Shown piece by piece: positions 38,396 to 49,245 of a DNA stretch of 64,000 nucleotides (position 1 is the stretch's first letter; each line of letters begins with the position of its first letter). The position numbers were made by a program, and so were the translations under genes. Under the pieces are notes generated by a model, which worked only from the letters and a program-made list of their open reading frames with translations, was not told the DNA's origin and did not search any database. Source of the stretch: Ctena decussata (lineage: Eukaryota > Mollusca > Bivalvia > Lucinida > Lucinidae); NCBI GenBank assembly GCA_963989385.1, contig OZ022502.1, positions 8,695,001 to 8,759,000 of the forward strand, written 5' to 3'.

Positions 38396-39711
38396 GAGGA
38401 ATTGATTATACCCTGTGGTATTGTTTAACTCAATATAATAGTCTGGGTCCAAATTTCACTGGTCAGTTTAATTCTTAGCGAGGGTTACCGTGTGTGTTCT
38501 GGCCCAGATAAGTTGTGACTTTTTTTTTTTTTTTTTTTTGGTTTGTTTGTTTTCTGGGCTTAGAAGTTAAGAAAAATAGAAGTTATGTATAGTTTCTAAG
38601 CCTAGAAGTTCTATTATAGAGTTAGTCTAAATAGTGGTTAATGAGTCCCATTGAATTCAGAAATCGAGACGTTACGAGTTGTTATGTAAAAATTGACCCA
38701 GATAATGTGGGACTACTTTATGGTTCTCGTCTTCTGCGCATCGATTCGGTCAGATTCCCGGTAGAGAGATCGAGACAATATTTAATTAACTTAGTGACTT
38801 ATATTGTTTTAAGCTATCTTAAAACTATTTTAATTAGGCCAACGTACAATCTGCGGTTGTACGCGTATTGCACAAGTCATGAATATTCATGTTATCATCG
38901 TTTGCGTCTCCCGCGTCGAGATGCGTCAGGGCGCGTCTAGACGCGTCTGATGCGCGGTTCTAGGTGATACGCACGCAGCACGCGCATGCAACGCGGTACG
39001 AACGCGTTTTTGGTGTACAAATACGTGAGTGCCAGTGTACACATGAAATTTGATCAAGATTGGCCAACCACTTTAGCAGATATTAATGCTTAAAAGTGTG
39101 AACGTACGAAGGACGGCCGACCAAACCTATACAATAAGCTCACCTTGTGAGTCTTTGGCTCAGGTGAGCTAAAAAATGATATAACCAGGCCCAAATTCGA
39201 ACTTGTCCGAGATGTTTTGGCTGTCCTGGATACCTGCAAGTTTGAAGAAGTTGCGATCAAAAATGAAGAAGCTACGGCCCGGACACTTTTTTCCCCATTA
39301 TAAGTCTATGGGAAAGTATTTTATCGCTCAAGGGCAAGTAACTCTAAAAAAAATGATCCAACATCGCCCAAATTCGAATTGGTACAAGATGTTTTGACTG
39401 TCCTGGATACCTGCAAGTTTGAAGAAGTTGCGATCAAAAATGAAGAAGCTAGGGCCCGGACAACCTTTTCCCCATTTTAAGTCTATGGGAAAATATCTTA
39501 TCGCTCAAGGGCAAGTAACTCTGAAAAACACTAAAAATGTGTCCATACGACACAGATGCCCCCGCCTAGTGCCCTACGTAAGATGGCGCCTTCTTTAAGG
39601 TAAAGGCACTTGTAGCATAACTAGGTTCACAAAGGCAGACTTCTGTGGTTCATGTTTCATTGTTTTCCTTGGGCAGTTGTATTGTGCTTCTTGGATCAAG
39701 AGAAGTGCATC

Positions 39712-40612
39712 GGGGGGGGGGGGGAATCATGACTAATATGTGATGACATTCTGTATCTTATCGCAGAAATGGATGCCATGCAACTTTCCAAATGAAATAG
39801 CCCGGAAACAAGTAACTTTTCAAAAACTAACAAACTGAAACCATTATTGTATGAGGGGGGGGGGGGGGGGGAAATCATGACTAATATGTGATGACATTCT
39901 GTATCTTATCGCAGAAATGGATGCCATGCAACTTTCCAAATGAAATAGCCCGGAAACAAGTAACTTTTCAAAAACTAACAAACTGAAACCATTATTGTAT
40001 GAGGGGGGGGGGGGGGGGAAAATCATGACTAATATGTGATGACATTCTGTATCTTATCGCAGAAATGGATGCCATGCAACTTTCCAAATGAAATAGCCCG
40101 GAAACAAGTAACTTTTCAAAAACTAACAAACTGAAACCATTATTGTATGAAGGGGGGGGGGGGGGGGGGGGGGGGGAAATCATGACTAATATGTGATGAC
40201 ATTCTGTATCTTATCGCAGAAATGGATGCCATGCAACTTTCCAAATGAAATAGCCCGGAAACAAGTAACTTTTCAAAAACTAACAAACTGAAACCATTAT
40301 TGTATGAGGGGGGGGGGGGGAAAAATCATGACTAATATGTGATGACATTCTGTATCTTATCGCAGAAATGGATGCCATGCAACTTTCCAAATGAAATAGC
40401 CCGGAAACAAGTAACTTTTCAAAAACTAACAAACTGAAACCATTATTGTATGAAGGGGGGGGGGGGGGGGGGGGGGGGGGGAATCATGACTAATATGTGA
40501 TGACATTCTGTATCTTATCGCAGAAATGGATGCCATGCAACTTTCCAAATGAAATAGCCCGGAAACAAGTAACTTTTCAAAAACTAACAAACTGAAACCA
40601 TTATTGTATGAA

Positions 40613-40645
<33 letters not shown>

Positions 40646-40785
40646 AATCATGACTAATATGTGATGACATTCTGTATCTTATCGCAGAAATGGATGCCAT
40701 GCAACTTTCCAAATGAAATAGCCCGGAAACAAGTAACTTTTCAAAAACTAACAAACTGAAACCATTATTGTATGAAATGAAGTCG
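39712..40785. repeat. Seven near-identical units joined by poly-G runs
   Basis: A segment of about 130 bp (AATCATGACTAATATGTGAT to AACCATTATTGTATGA) is repeated seven times with almost no visible substitution. Each unit is preceded by a G run of 13, 17, 16, 25, 13, 27 or 32 bases in order. The last unit passes directly into the next array. Recent amplification is likely, and G-run lengths in an assembly may be inaccurate. Confidence 0.95.
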
Positions 40786-41133
40786 AGAAAGGGCTATAAC
40801 TCCCACAATAATTGACGGATCTTACCAAACATCGAACTTGACCTGTATTTTATGATTATATACCTGTGTATAAAATATGAATTCAATATACCAATGCTTT
40901 CAAAAGATAATGAACGGAAACCAGTTTTTCATACAAAATGAAGTCGAAAAAGGGCGAGAACTCTCACAATAATCGACAGAATTTGGCTGACATCCAACTT
41001 GACCTGTATTTTATGATTATATAGCTGTGTATAAAATATGAATTCAATACACCAATGCTTTCAAAAGATATCGAACAGAAACCATTTCTTCATACAAAAT
41101 AAAGTCTAAAAAGGGCCATAACTCCCACAATAA

Positions 41134-41978
41134 CAGGGGTTTTTTTAAGCGCGGGTCCGTTGGCCCGGGCCCGTTGATTTTGGCCTCGGGCCAGTTAAAT
41201 CCCACTGTAGCAGGTCCGTCAGGCCAGTTGAATTTCGGGGAGTCATTTCCGGACATTCAGTTTGTTTCAAACTTACAGTGAAAACCATCTGAAAACCAGT
41301 CTACTTTCTTTTTGCTACGGATGATTTCATTGGACGATCAGAAATGTTTAATCCAATGAAATTTCTCCTTGCATTGCAAATAGGCAATATGGCCGACCGA
41401 TGAAGTTTGGTGATGAATCGCAGAAGTCACATGTAAAAAAATGGACCCCAAAGGACTCTTGCGTTTATTTCAACCCCGCCATCAAAAAACAAAAACAGCT
41501 GCTTAAGTCCGATGAAGAAAAAAAGCCACCCGAGACAAATACGAACAGTCTAGCCGCCATCGGTACTTTCAACCTGGGTGGCTGACTGAATTCAAGTGCC
41601 TGAAGTGGCTCGAGTTTGATGATGCCCTAGGAATGAAATGTTCAATTTGTAAAACTAGGGACACAGTTGGCTCTTATGTTACTGGATGCATCAGTTACAA
41701 GAAAACCTCACTGCTATATCATGAGGTATCAGACTTGGCTTAATGGGTTAATTATCTTAAACATTCGGATACTACACAATTACAGATAAGATTGGATATT
41801 TGGTGATAAAGGATCATACATTTCAATGGTGCTTTTAATATTTTATTGAATATAATTAATCCTGTATATTCCGCATTGGAAAAATAGTCGGGCCAGTTGA
41901 AAATTTGGATGGCCAGTAGATTTTCCGGCCAGGTGGCCCTGCAGGCCAATGGCATTTTGGTCCCTAGGAAAACCCCTG
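41134..41978 (+). mobile_element. hAT-like element V, 5 bp duplication AATAA
   Basis: The ends CAGGGGTTTTTTTA and TAGGAAAACCCCTG are inverse. The empty unit reads CACAATAATCGAC and the filled one CACAATAA..AATAATCGAC, giving a 5 bp duplication. CAGGG-type ends and the enclosed zinc-finger piece point to hAT, where 5 bp families exist. At 845 bp it lacks the catalytic RNase H-like domain. The subterminal regions are rich in GGCCAGTT, GGGCC and GGCCTC motifs. Confidence 0.75.
41400..41743 (+). pseudogene. TTF-type zinc-finger remnant of a hAT-derived protein
   Basis: Frame 1 (41400-41585) begins MKFGDESQKSHVKKWT and has a basic stretch. Near 41567 the reading must shift to a second frame that gives WLTEFKCLKWLEFDDALGMK, then CSIC, VTGC and LLYHEVSD, stopping at 41741-41743. 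WLEFDD..GMxCxxC..TGC..xxLxxHxxS is the pattern of TTF-type zinc fingers at the start of hAT-derived KIAA1586/ZNF862-like proteins. The frame break and missing C-terminal domain make it a remnant. The start choice is arbitrary. Confidence 0.65.
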
Positions 41979-44583
41979 AATAATCGACAGATTTTGCCCA
42001 ACATCAAACTTGACCTGTGTTTTATGATTATATACCTGTGTATAAAATATGAATTCAATACACCAATGCTTTCAAAAGATATCGAACAGAAACCATTTTT
42101 TCATTCAAAATAAAGTCGAAAAAGGGCCATAACTCCCATAATAATCAACTGACTTTGCCCAACATCGAACTTGACTTGTATTTTATGATTATATACCTGT
42201 GTATAAAATATGAATTCATACACCAATGCTTTCAAAAGATATCGAACGGAAACCATTTTTTCATTGAAACAGAAGTTGAAAATAGGCCATAACTCCCACA
42301 ATAATCGACAGATTTTGCCCAACATCGAACTTGACCTGTATTTTATGATTATATACCTGTGTATAAAATATGAATTCAATACACCGATGCTTTCAAAAGA
42401 TATCCAATGGAAACCATTTTTTCATTCAAAATAAAGTCGAAAAAGGGCCATAACTCCCATAATAATCAACGGATTTTGCCCAACATCGAACTTGACTTGT
42501 ATTTTATGATTATATACCTGTATATAAAATATGAATTCATACATCAATGCTTTCAAAAGATATCGAACGGAAACCATTTTTTCATTGAAACAGAAGTTGC
42601 AAAAGGGCCATCACTCCCACAATAATAGACGGATTTTACCCAACATCGAACTTGACCTGTATTTTATGATTAATATAGCTGTGTATGAAATATGAATTCA
42701 ATACACCAATGCTTTCAAAAGATATTGAATGGAAACCATTTTTTCATAGAAACAGAAGTCGAAAAAGGGCCATAACTCCCACAATAATGAACAGATTTTA
42801 CCCAACATCGAACTTGACCTGTATTTTATGATAATATAGCTGTTTATGAAATAAGAATTCAATACACCAATGCTTTCAAAAGATATTGAACGGAAACCAT
42901 TTCGTACGTACGTACGCTACGTACGTTACGTATGCTACGTACGTACACACAGGGGTGATACTATATGCCCCCCCCCCCCATTTTAAATGGCGGGGGCGTA
43001 ATGAACCAACCTCGCCCAAATTGGAACTGGTCAGAGATGTTTTGACTGTCCTGAATACCTGCTAGTTTGAAGAAGTTGCGATCAAAAATGAAGAAGCTAG
43101 GGCCCGGACAACCTTAAATTCCCCATTGTAAGTCTATGAGAAAATATTTTATCGCTCAAGGGCAAGTAACTCTAAAAAAAATGATCCAACCTCGCCCAAA
43201 TTGGAACTGGTCCGAGATGTTTTGACTGTCCTGAATACCTGCTAGTTTGAAGAAGTTGCGATCAAAAATGAAGAAGCTAGGGCCCGGACAACCTTTTCTC
43301 CATTGTTAGTCTATGGGAAAATATTTTATCGCTCAAGGGCAAGTAACTCTAAAAGCAATGATCCAACGTGGCCCAAATTCGAACTGGTGTGAGATGTTTT
43401 GACTGTCCTGGCGACCTGCAAGTTTGAAGAAGTTGCGATCAAAAATGAAGAAGCTAGGGCCCGGACAACATTTTACCCATTATAAGTCAATGGGACCTTT
43501 TTGTTGCCATGGTAACCATAGTGTTAAACCAATCTGTCTCAAAACTATATCCAATCAATCCCCCACCCCAACCATGCTACACATAAAATTTGATCAAGAT
43601 TGGCCAGCTACTTTAGCAGATATTAATGCTTAAATGTGTGGACGGACGACGGACAATGGACGACGGACAATGGACCAAGCCTATACTATAAGCTCACCTT
43701 GTGAGCCTTCGGCTCAGGTGAGCTAAATATAGTCTAATAGAACTAGTAAAAGGATGTTACTCTGAAATGAAGAAAAGGAGAGCAACCATTGTTGTGTGGG
43801 ACACATAGTTCGGACTTCATACACATTGCTATGAAGTTTTATGAAGATATCCCAAACAGTTATCTAGTTATGGCAGTACAAGACCTGCAGGGCCTGATAT
43901 CGCTCACCTGGCTATTTTGCCACGGACCATTCTGACACAAAATTGGTCCAATTACTTTGAGATCTGCAAGAATCATTTTGCCATAAATTTCATCAAAATC
44001 TATTCAGTGGTCACTGAGATATTGCCATTTCATGTTTTGCGCTATTTTTAGAAATGGCAGATGGAGGCCATCTTGGAATGCCAAAATGCAAAAAATCAAA
44101 AGCCTTCATGCAAGGACGATTCTGACATAAACTGGTCCAGTTCCATTGTAATTTTTCAACTGGTCTATATTTAGTTACCTTTGAAACACCTCAATGCAAG
44201 AATCATTTTGCCACAAATTAAGTCAAAATCCATTCAGTGGTTACTGAGATATTGTCATTTTCATGTTTTGTGCTATTTTTAGTAATGGCAGATGGCGGCC
44301 GTCTTGGATTGCCAAATCGCAATTAATCAAAACGTCTTCATGCAAGGAACATTCTGAAACAAAATAAGTCAAATTCCATTCAAGGGTTCTTGAGAAATTG
44401 TCATTTTTTATGTTTGTGCTATTTTTAGTAACGGCCCCCCTGGTGGCCATATTGGATAGTCAGTTGGCACAAATTTGAAATAATTTCATTCAAGAACCAT
44501 TTCTGACCAAACCTTATCAGAATATATTTGTGTTTTCTTGAGATATTGACATTTGAGCGAATTCGGTCTTGTAAACGCTAAGT

Positions 44584-44598
44584 AGGTCACTGTGACCT
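44584..44598. promoter_or_regulatory. Perfect inverted-repeat-3 half-sites (element G)
   Basis: AGGTCACTGTGACCT, the third identical copy at the same unit position. Confidence 0.55.
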
Positions 44599-44709
44599 AA
44601 TTCCGCAACAGATTTTTTTTGTTTTTATAAAATTTAATTGCAAGGTCCCACTTATGTTCCATGCAAACTTTCAACCAAATATACCCAATGGTTCTAGTGG
44701 AGATGTTGC

Positions 44710-45873
44710 ATACATGTGATGAACTCCCGATGACCATGTGGGAGATTTGGATTTCATTTCAGGGAGATTGAGTTCTCCATCAGGGAGACTTTTTGACGGC
44801 AACTTTGATGCGTCGTTTCACATACTTTACTGTATTTTTTTCTTATTTTAAAACAGAACATGAACTATAGTACAGTTTGTTTAGTTTACTTTTGAGTTAC
44901 TCCCCCAGCCCCAGCCCCCCCCCCCCCCCCCCCACACACACACACAAAAAAAACACCTCCTTTCTTTAATTATTATAATTATTCATTTATTCATTTATCA
45001 TTATATTACTGTTATTTGTATCATTAGTTTGGTATCTGTCTGGCACAGAATCTAGCTTTTGCAAAAGGGTATACTTGAGATTTCATACAGATTTGCCTCC
45101 CTTGAAATTTCTATTTTAGTTTTAACTACTTATCTTCTTTCATAAACAAATAAGTTTCGTTTAAAGGTACTCAGAGCTGTAAACACTGATAAAAATGTAT
45201 ATAACAATGTTCAAATTCTGTTTTTGACACAAACTATACCCATGCACAAGACAGAAATATCAAAACTTTCATGCATAACTTTTACACCATTAACGATCAA
45301 AGTTATCGGCCATATATAATAAATTCAAATGTCATTTGCCATTCGGGAGAAAAAGAACCTTACGGAGTGAGCGACAAGTGAAGACACCGATCAGCCTGCA
45401 CCTCTGTGCAGCCTAAACAGAGTTTTGCATTTGTTGCCTATGCGTCTTAGGGAATCTAAGCCGTGAAAACAACTCTCCGACTGTATTGCACATGTTTATT
45501 TTGTGTAGTTGTGAAACAGGGCTATCGGCTTCTTTTCACGTGACATATCTTCTTAAACACATTTCGTGGGTAATTCTTACACGGGTCAGTGAGTTTATTA
45601 GTGACCTGATTAATAAGGTTAATGTCAACAGACATGACGGTTTGTTTATTGCACAATCAAAACAATATTTGATGCTGTGAATACAGGTCAATACACATGT
45701 TGATATCTCCTTACTGGCAGGGAAAAAGGGCATGGCATTGGAAATGGTGTATCAGAAAAAAAATTATGAAGGAAAACTCAGCATCCGGGAGATTCTGAAG
45801 GCTTTCCGGGAGCGCGGGAGATGGACTTCATTTCAGGGAGACTCCCGGATGATCCGGGAGACATCACATGTAT
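44710..45873. mobile_element. TIR element Y, 8 bp target duplication
   Basis: The ends ATACATGTGATG and CATCACATGTAT are perfect inverse copies. The flanks GATGTTGC and GATGTTGA match at seven of eight positions and fit one unit of G. Subterminal GGGAGA/CCGGGAG motifs repeat about nine times in both ends, like transposase-binding arrays. An 8 bp duplication fits hAT or Mutator-like elements. No transposase is visible. A C run and (CA)n lie near 44909-44944. Confidence 0.75.
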
Positions 45874-46559
45874 GATGTTGATTTTGTTGTTTTTTGCTAT
45901 TTTTAGAAATGGCGGCCATCTTGGATTCTCAACCTGACCCACTTTTACAAATTTGAAACCCTGCGGTCTGGTCATGCTCCATGTGAAATTTGAGACCCAT
46001 GGGCTCAGTGGTTTTAGAGAAGAAGTTGTTTGAAGTTGTTTAAATAAGTTGTTTTTCGACATTGGCATTTGAACAAAATTACACTCGTAAACAGAAAGTA
46101 GGTCACTGCGACAAAACTACGCTACAGATTTTTTTCAATTTTACAATTCTGAATACCAATGTTCCACTGATGTTTCATGCAAAAATTCAGACAAATATAC
46201 CCAGTGGTTCTGGAGAAGAAGATGATTTTGTTATTTTTGCTATTTTTAGTAACGGTGGCCATCTTGGATATTCAACCTGACCCAATTTTACAATTCTGAG
46301 ACTCTGGAGTCAGGTCATGCTCCATGTGAAATTTGAGAACCATGGGTACAGTAGTTTTACAGAAGAAGATGTTTGAATAATTGTTTTCAAGTGTTGACGG
46401 ACGAGGCACGACGCACGACGGACGCTTTGGTATGACAATAGCTCACTATGGCCCTTAGGGCCAGGTGAGCTAAAAAATCAAAGGGGCATAACTTGAAAAC
46501 TAAGGAAGAGGGAACAACCATTTTTACACGCAACACATTCCCCCTACCTAATACATATG

Positions 46560-46833
46560 AGCTGGACACATAGCGCAATCGGTAGGGCACCTGACTCGTA
46601 AGTCAGAGGTCCTGGGTTCGAATCCCGGTCTGGCCACATACTTTCGTTTCTCCTTCCGCTGATTCAAGAAGGGCAGTTGTCAGTTACTGGCGAAAGTATG
46701 TGCACTTAGTACTGGTTAACCGCTTAGGAGGTCTAAGCCTGCCCAGGAATAGTGTGGTTAGGTTAACTGACCGTCCCGACATGACCTTAGTTGTTTACGT
46801 GGACGTTAAGCATCAAATCAACCAACCAACCAA
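46560..46833 (+). mobile_element. SINE with tRNA-like head and AACC tail, 12 bp duplication
   Basis: Perfect flanking duplication CTAATACATATG (46548-46559 and 46834-46845). The head (46563-46636) has an A box around TAGCGCAATCGG, a B box GGTTCGAATCC and a CTGACTCGTAAGTCAG anticodon arm. The loop suggests a Thr(CGU)-like origin but carries one extra base, so it is not a working tRNA. The body has GCTTAGGAGGTCTAAGCC and CATGACCTTAGTTG. The end is GACGTTAAGCATCAAATC, then AACC repeats. The clear duplication shows fairly recent insertion into J. Confidence 0.9.
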
Positions 46834-47175
46834 CTAATACATATGCTTATAAAATTTCATGCAGATATCCCAAATGGTTACTGAGTTATGGCTTGTACAA
46901 GAATGTTTACAGACGGACGGACGGACAGCGCCTCGACATAATATGTCCGTTTTTTCAACGTCAAGGTCAACCTACAGTCAACATTTGTACAAACTATGAT
47001 GGGCTCGACTGTCCAATGCTACATACCAGGTTTCAGGGTCATAGGCCTTTCGATTCTGGAGAAGAAGAGTTTTAAAAGGTTTTACCATATATGGGCCTGG
47101 CGGCCATCTCTCGTCGTGTGGCTAAGACCATCTGAACAAACTTTGGTTCCTTTGTCCCACTGAAGCTTTGTATGA

Positions 47176-49245
47176 CAAGAGGCCCAAATGGGCCTGATAT
47201 CGCTCACCTGGCATTTGTGCAACGGGACCATTCTGATACAAAATTGGTCCAATTCCAGAGATTTTCTCAATTTAACATTTTGCTACTTTTAGTTACAGAG
47301 GCCAACTTGTCTGGTCTTTATATATTTACTTTTGAAACACCTCAAGGCAAGAATCATTTTGCCACAAATTTCATCAAAATCCATTCAGGGGTTACTGAGA
47401 TATTGTCAGTTTCATGTTTTGTGCTATTTTTATTAACAGCAGATGGCGGCCATCTTAGAATGCCAAAATGCGAAAAATTGAAAAGCTTTCATGCAAGGAC
47501 CATTTTGACACAAAATTGGTCCAGTTCCATTGTAATTTTCTAATTTTCAAATTTTGCTATTTTAAGTAACAGAGGCCAACTTGACGGGTCAATATTTGTT
47601 AATTTGTGAAACACGTCAAAGCTACAATCATTTTGCCACAAATTTCGTCTCAATCGCTTCAGCGGTTAATGAGATGTTGTCATTTTCATGTTTTGTGCTA
47701 TTTTTAGTAATGGCAGATGGCGGCCATCTTTGAATGCCAAAATGCAGAAAATCGAAAAAGCTTAATGAAAGGACCATTCTGACAGAAAATTAGTCCAATT
47801 CCACTGAGATTTTCTTATTTTCACATTTTTCTATTTTTAGTAACAAAGGCCAATATGACTTGTCTATTTTAGTTACTTTTGAAACATCTCAATGCAAAAA
47901 TCATTTTGACACAAATTTCGTCAAAATCTATTCAGCGGTAACTGAGATATTGTCATTTTCATGTTTTGTGCTATTTTTAGTAATGGCAGATGGTGGCCAT
48001 CTTGCAATGCCAAATTGCAATTAATCCAAATGGCTTCTGACACAAAATTGGTCCAATTCCATTCAAGGGTTCTTGAGTAATTGTCATTTTATGTTTGTGC
48101 TATTTTAAGTAATGGCAGATGTCGGCCATCTTGGAAAGCCAAATTGCAATTAATCGAAACGGCTTCATGCAAGGAACATTCTGGCACAAAATTGGTCTAA
48201 TTCCATTCAAGGGTTCTTGAGTAATTGTCATTTTTATGTTTGTGCTATTTTTAGTAACGGCAGATGTCGGCCATCTTGGAAAGCCAAATTGCAATTAATC
48301 GAAATGGCTTCATGCAAGGAGCATTCTGGCACAAAATTGGTCTAATTCCATTCAAGGGTTCTTGAGTAATTGTCATTTTTATGTTTGTGCTATTTTTAGT
48401 AACGGCCCCCATGGTGGCCATCTTGGATAGTCAACTGGCACAAAATTGAAAAAATTCCTTTCAAGGACCATTTCTGACCAAATCTGACCACAATCCATTG
48501 CGTTTTCTTGTAAACGCTAAGTAGGTCACTGTGACCTAATTCCGCTATAGATTTTTTTCATTTTTACAACTTTTAATCCTAAGGTCCCATTAATGTTCCA
48601 CGCAAACTTTCAGCCAAATATACCAAATGGTTCTGGAGAAGAAGTTGATTTTGCTGTTTTTGCTATTTTTAGTAATGTCGGCCATCTTGGATTCTTGACC
48701 TGACCCAATTTTACAATTTTAAAACCCTGCAGTCTGGTCATGCTCCATGTGAAATTTGAGACCCATGGGTGCAGTGGTTTTAGAGAAGAAGTTGTTTGAA
48801 GTCGTTTGAATACGTCGTTTTTTGACATTCGCATTTGAGCAAAATTACACTCGTAAACAGAAAGTAGGTCACTGTGACAAAACTCCACTACAGATTTTTT
48901 TCATTTTTACAATTTTGAATACCAAGGTTTCATTGAAGTTCCATGCCAAAATTCAGACAAATATACCCATTGGTTCTGGAGAAGAAGTTTATTTTGTTGT
49001 TTTTTGCTATTTTTAGTAATGGCGGCCATCTTGGATATTCAACCTGACCCAATTTTACAATTCTGAGACCCTGGAGTCAGGTCATGCTTCATGTGAAATT
49101 TGAGAACCATGGGACCAGTAGTTTTACAGAAGAAGATGTTTGAATATTTGTTTTTAGGTGTTGACGGACATATTTTGGGACGCCGCACGCCGCACGCATT
49201 GGTATGACAATAGCTCACTATAGCCCTTCGGGCCAGGTGAGCTAA
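47176..49245 (-). mobile_element. Helitron-like element L (A family)
   Basis: Both ends are complete (CAAGAGGCCCAAATGGGCCT at the left, AGGTGAGCTAA at the right). It matches element A unit by unit with few differences, so the two are recent relatives. It sits in K between GTATGA and AAAATGGCTTC, which rejoin like the K unit near 49478. YY1-like GCCATCTTGG motifs occur in most units. Confidence 0.82.
48533..48547. promoter_or_regulatory. Perfect inverted-repeat-3 half-sites (element L)
   Basis: AGGTCACTGTGACCT, the fourth identical copy. Confidence 0.55.

Larger units (their letters stand above)
37304..39037. mobile_element. TIR element X with CpG-rich ends, TA duplication
   Basis: The ends CACTGGCGCTCACGTATTTG and CAAATACGTGAGTGCCAGTG are inverse with one mismatch, and both continue into ACAC..AAAACGCGT. 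The flanks ATGCTA/TACACATG match the intact F copy at 43575-43586, giving a TA duplication. The outer 250 bp on both sides are packed with GCGTC/ACGCG motifs, unlike the CpG-poor surroundings. It contains a LINE fragment, a palindromic minisatellite and a 99-codon + frame (38641-38940, starting MSPIEFRNRD) of unknown meaning. No transposase domain is visible. Confidence 0.78.
40786..42900. repeat. Tandem array of about 150 bp units in element W
   Basis: Units carry AAAGGGCCATAACTCCCACA, CCCAACATCGAACTTGACCT, GTATTTTATGATTATATACC and CACCAATGCTTTCAAAAGAT. The hAT-like element V interrupts the third unit. The junction with the poly-G array falls at a shared AAACCATT, suggesting that the poly-G unit is a variant of this one. 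Confidence 0.9.
39531..43001 (-). mobile_element. Helitron-like element W
   Basis: The left end is CTAAAA followed by hairpin TGTGTC..GACACA, then GATGCCCCCGCC. The right end is GTACGTACGTACG-type tracts, hairpin GCCCC..ATTTTAAATGGCGGGGGC and GTAA. GCCCCCGCC and GGCGGGGGC are inverse. The flanks GAAAAACA/TGAACCAAC equal the length of the F unit GAAAAGAATGATCCAAC, so insertion was at A/T without duplication. It contains the poly-G array, a second tandem array and the hAT-like element V. Confidence 0.78.
33761..43726 (-). mobile_element. Helitron-like element F (split, 10 kb with inserts)
   Basis: The left end is CAAGAGGACCATTGGTCCTG (hairpin), then AGCTCACCTGAG. The right end is GGACGGACGACGGAC, hairpin GAGCCTTCGGCTC and AGGTGAGCTAA. 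The flanks ATACACAA/ATATAGTC correspond to the empty J unit at 33271-33288 (ATACACAAAAATAGTC), so no duplication. Two unit types are present: about 140 bp units with TGTGACCTTGACC (34140-36110), and about 170 bp units with CTAGGGCCCGGACAAC and GGGCAAGTAACTCTGAAAAG (36230-37230, 39175-39530, 43002-43500). Open frames through the latter are unit read-throughs. It contains U, X and W. Confidence 0.8.
43891..46473 (-). mobile_element. Helitron-like element G (A/B family, left tip lost)
   Basis: It begins at GGCCTGATATCGCTCACC, so the terminal CAAGAGGCCC and half of the hairpin are missing. The right end is complete (AGGTGAGCTAA). The host J site around AGACCTGCAGGGTAAAAA (33431) has also lost several bases, which points to a deletion across the left junction. 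Units with GCCATCTTGG are as in A. It is interrupted by element Y. Confidence 0.75.
23330..46941 (-). mobile_element. Old Helitron-like host element J, expanded by nested insertions
   Basis: Its own sequence survives at about 23330-23452, 32882-33760, 43727-43890, 46474-46559 and 46834-46941. It consists of units of about 160 bp with AGAAAGGGGGAGCAACCATT, TATGTGACACATCATC, a TTTCATGAAGATATTCC core and GAGTTATGG. The right end has GACGGACGGACGGAC, then GCGCCTCGACATAA. The left boundary is uncertain. Joining the pieces across each insertion restores continuous units, which proves the nesting. It is the oldest layer of the locus. Confidence 0.6.

Noticed and set aside
37898..38428. Long frames on both strands over the CTCGGCAGGAAGC minisatellite
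   Set aside because: Both strands are open because of the palindromic repeat composition. There is no domain and no codon-level constraint visible.
46563..46636. Functional tRNA-Thr gene
   Set aside because: The anticodon arm has an extra base, the acceptor pairing is weak, and it is fused to a SINE body with a 12 bp target duplication.
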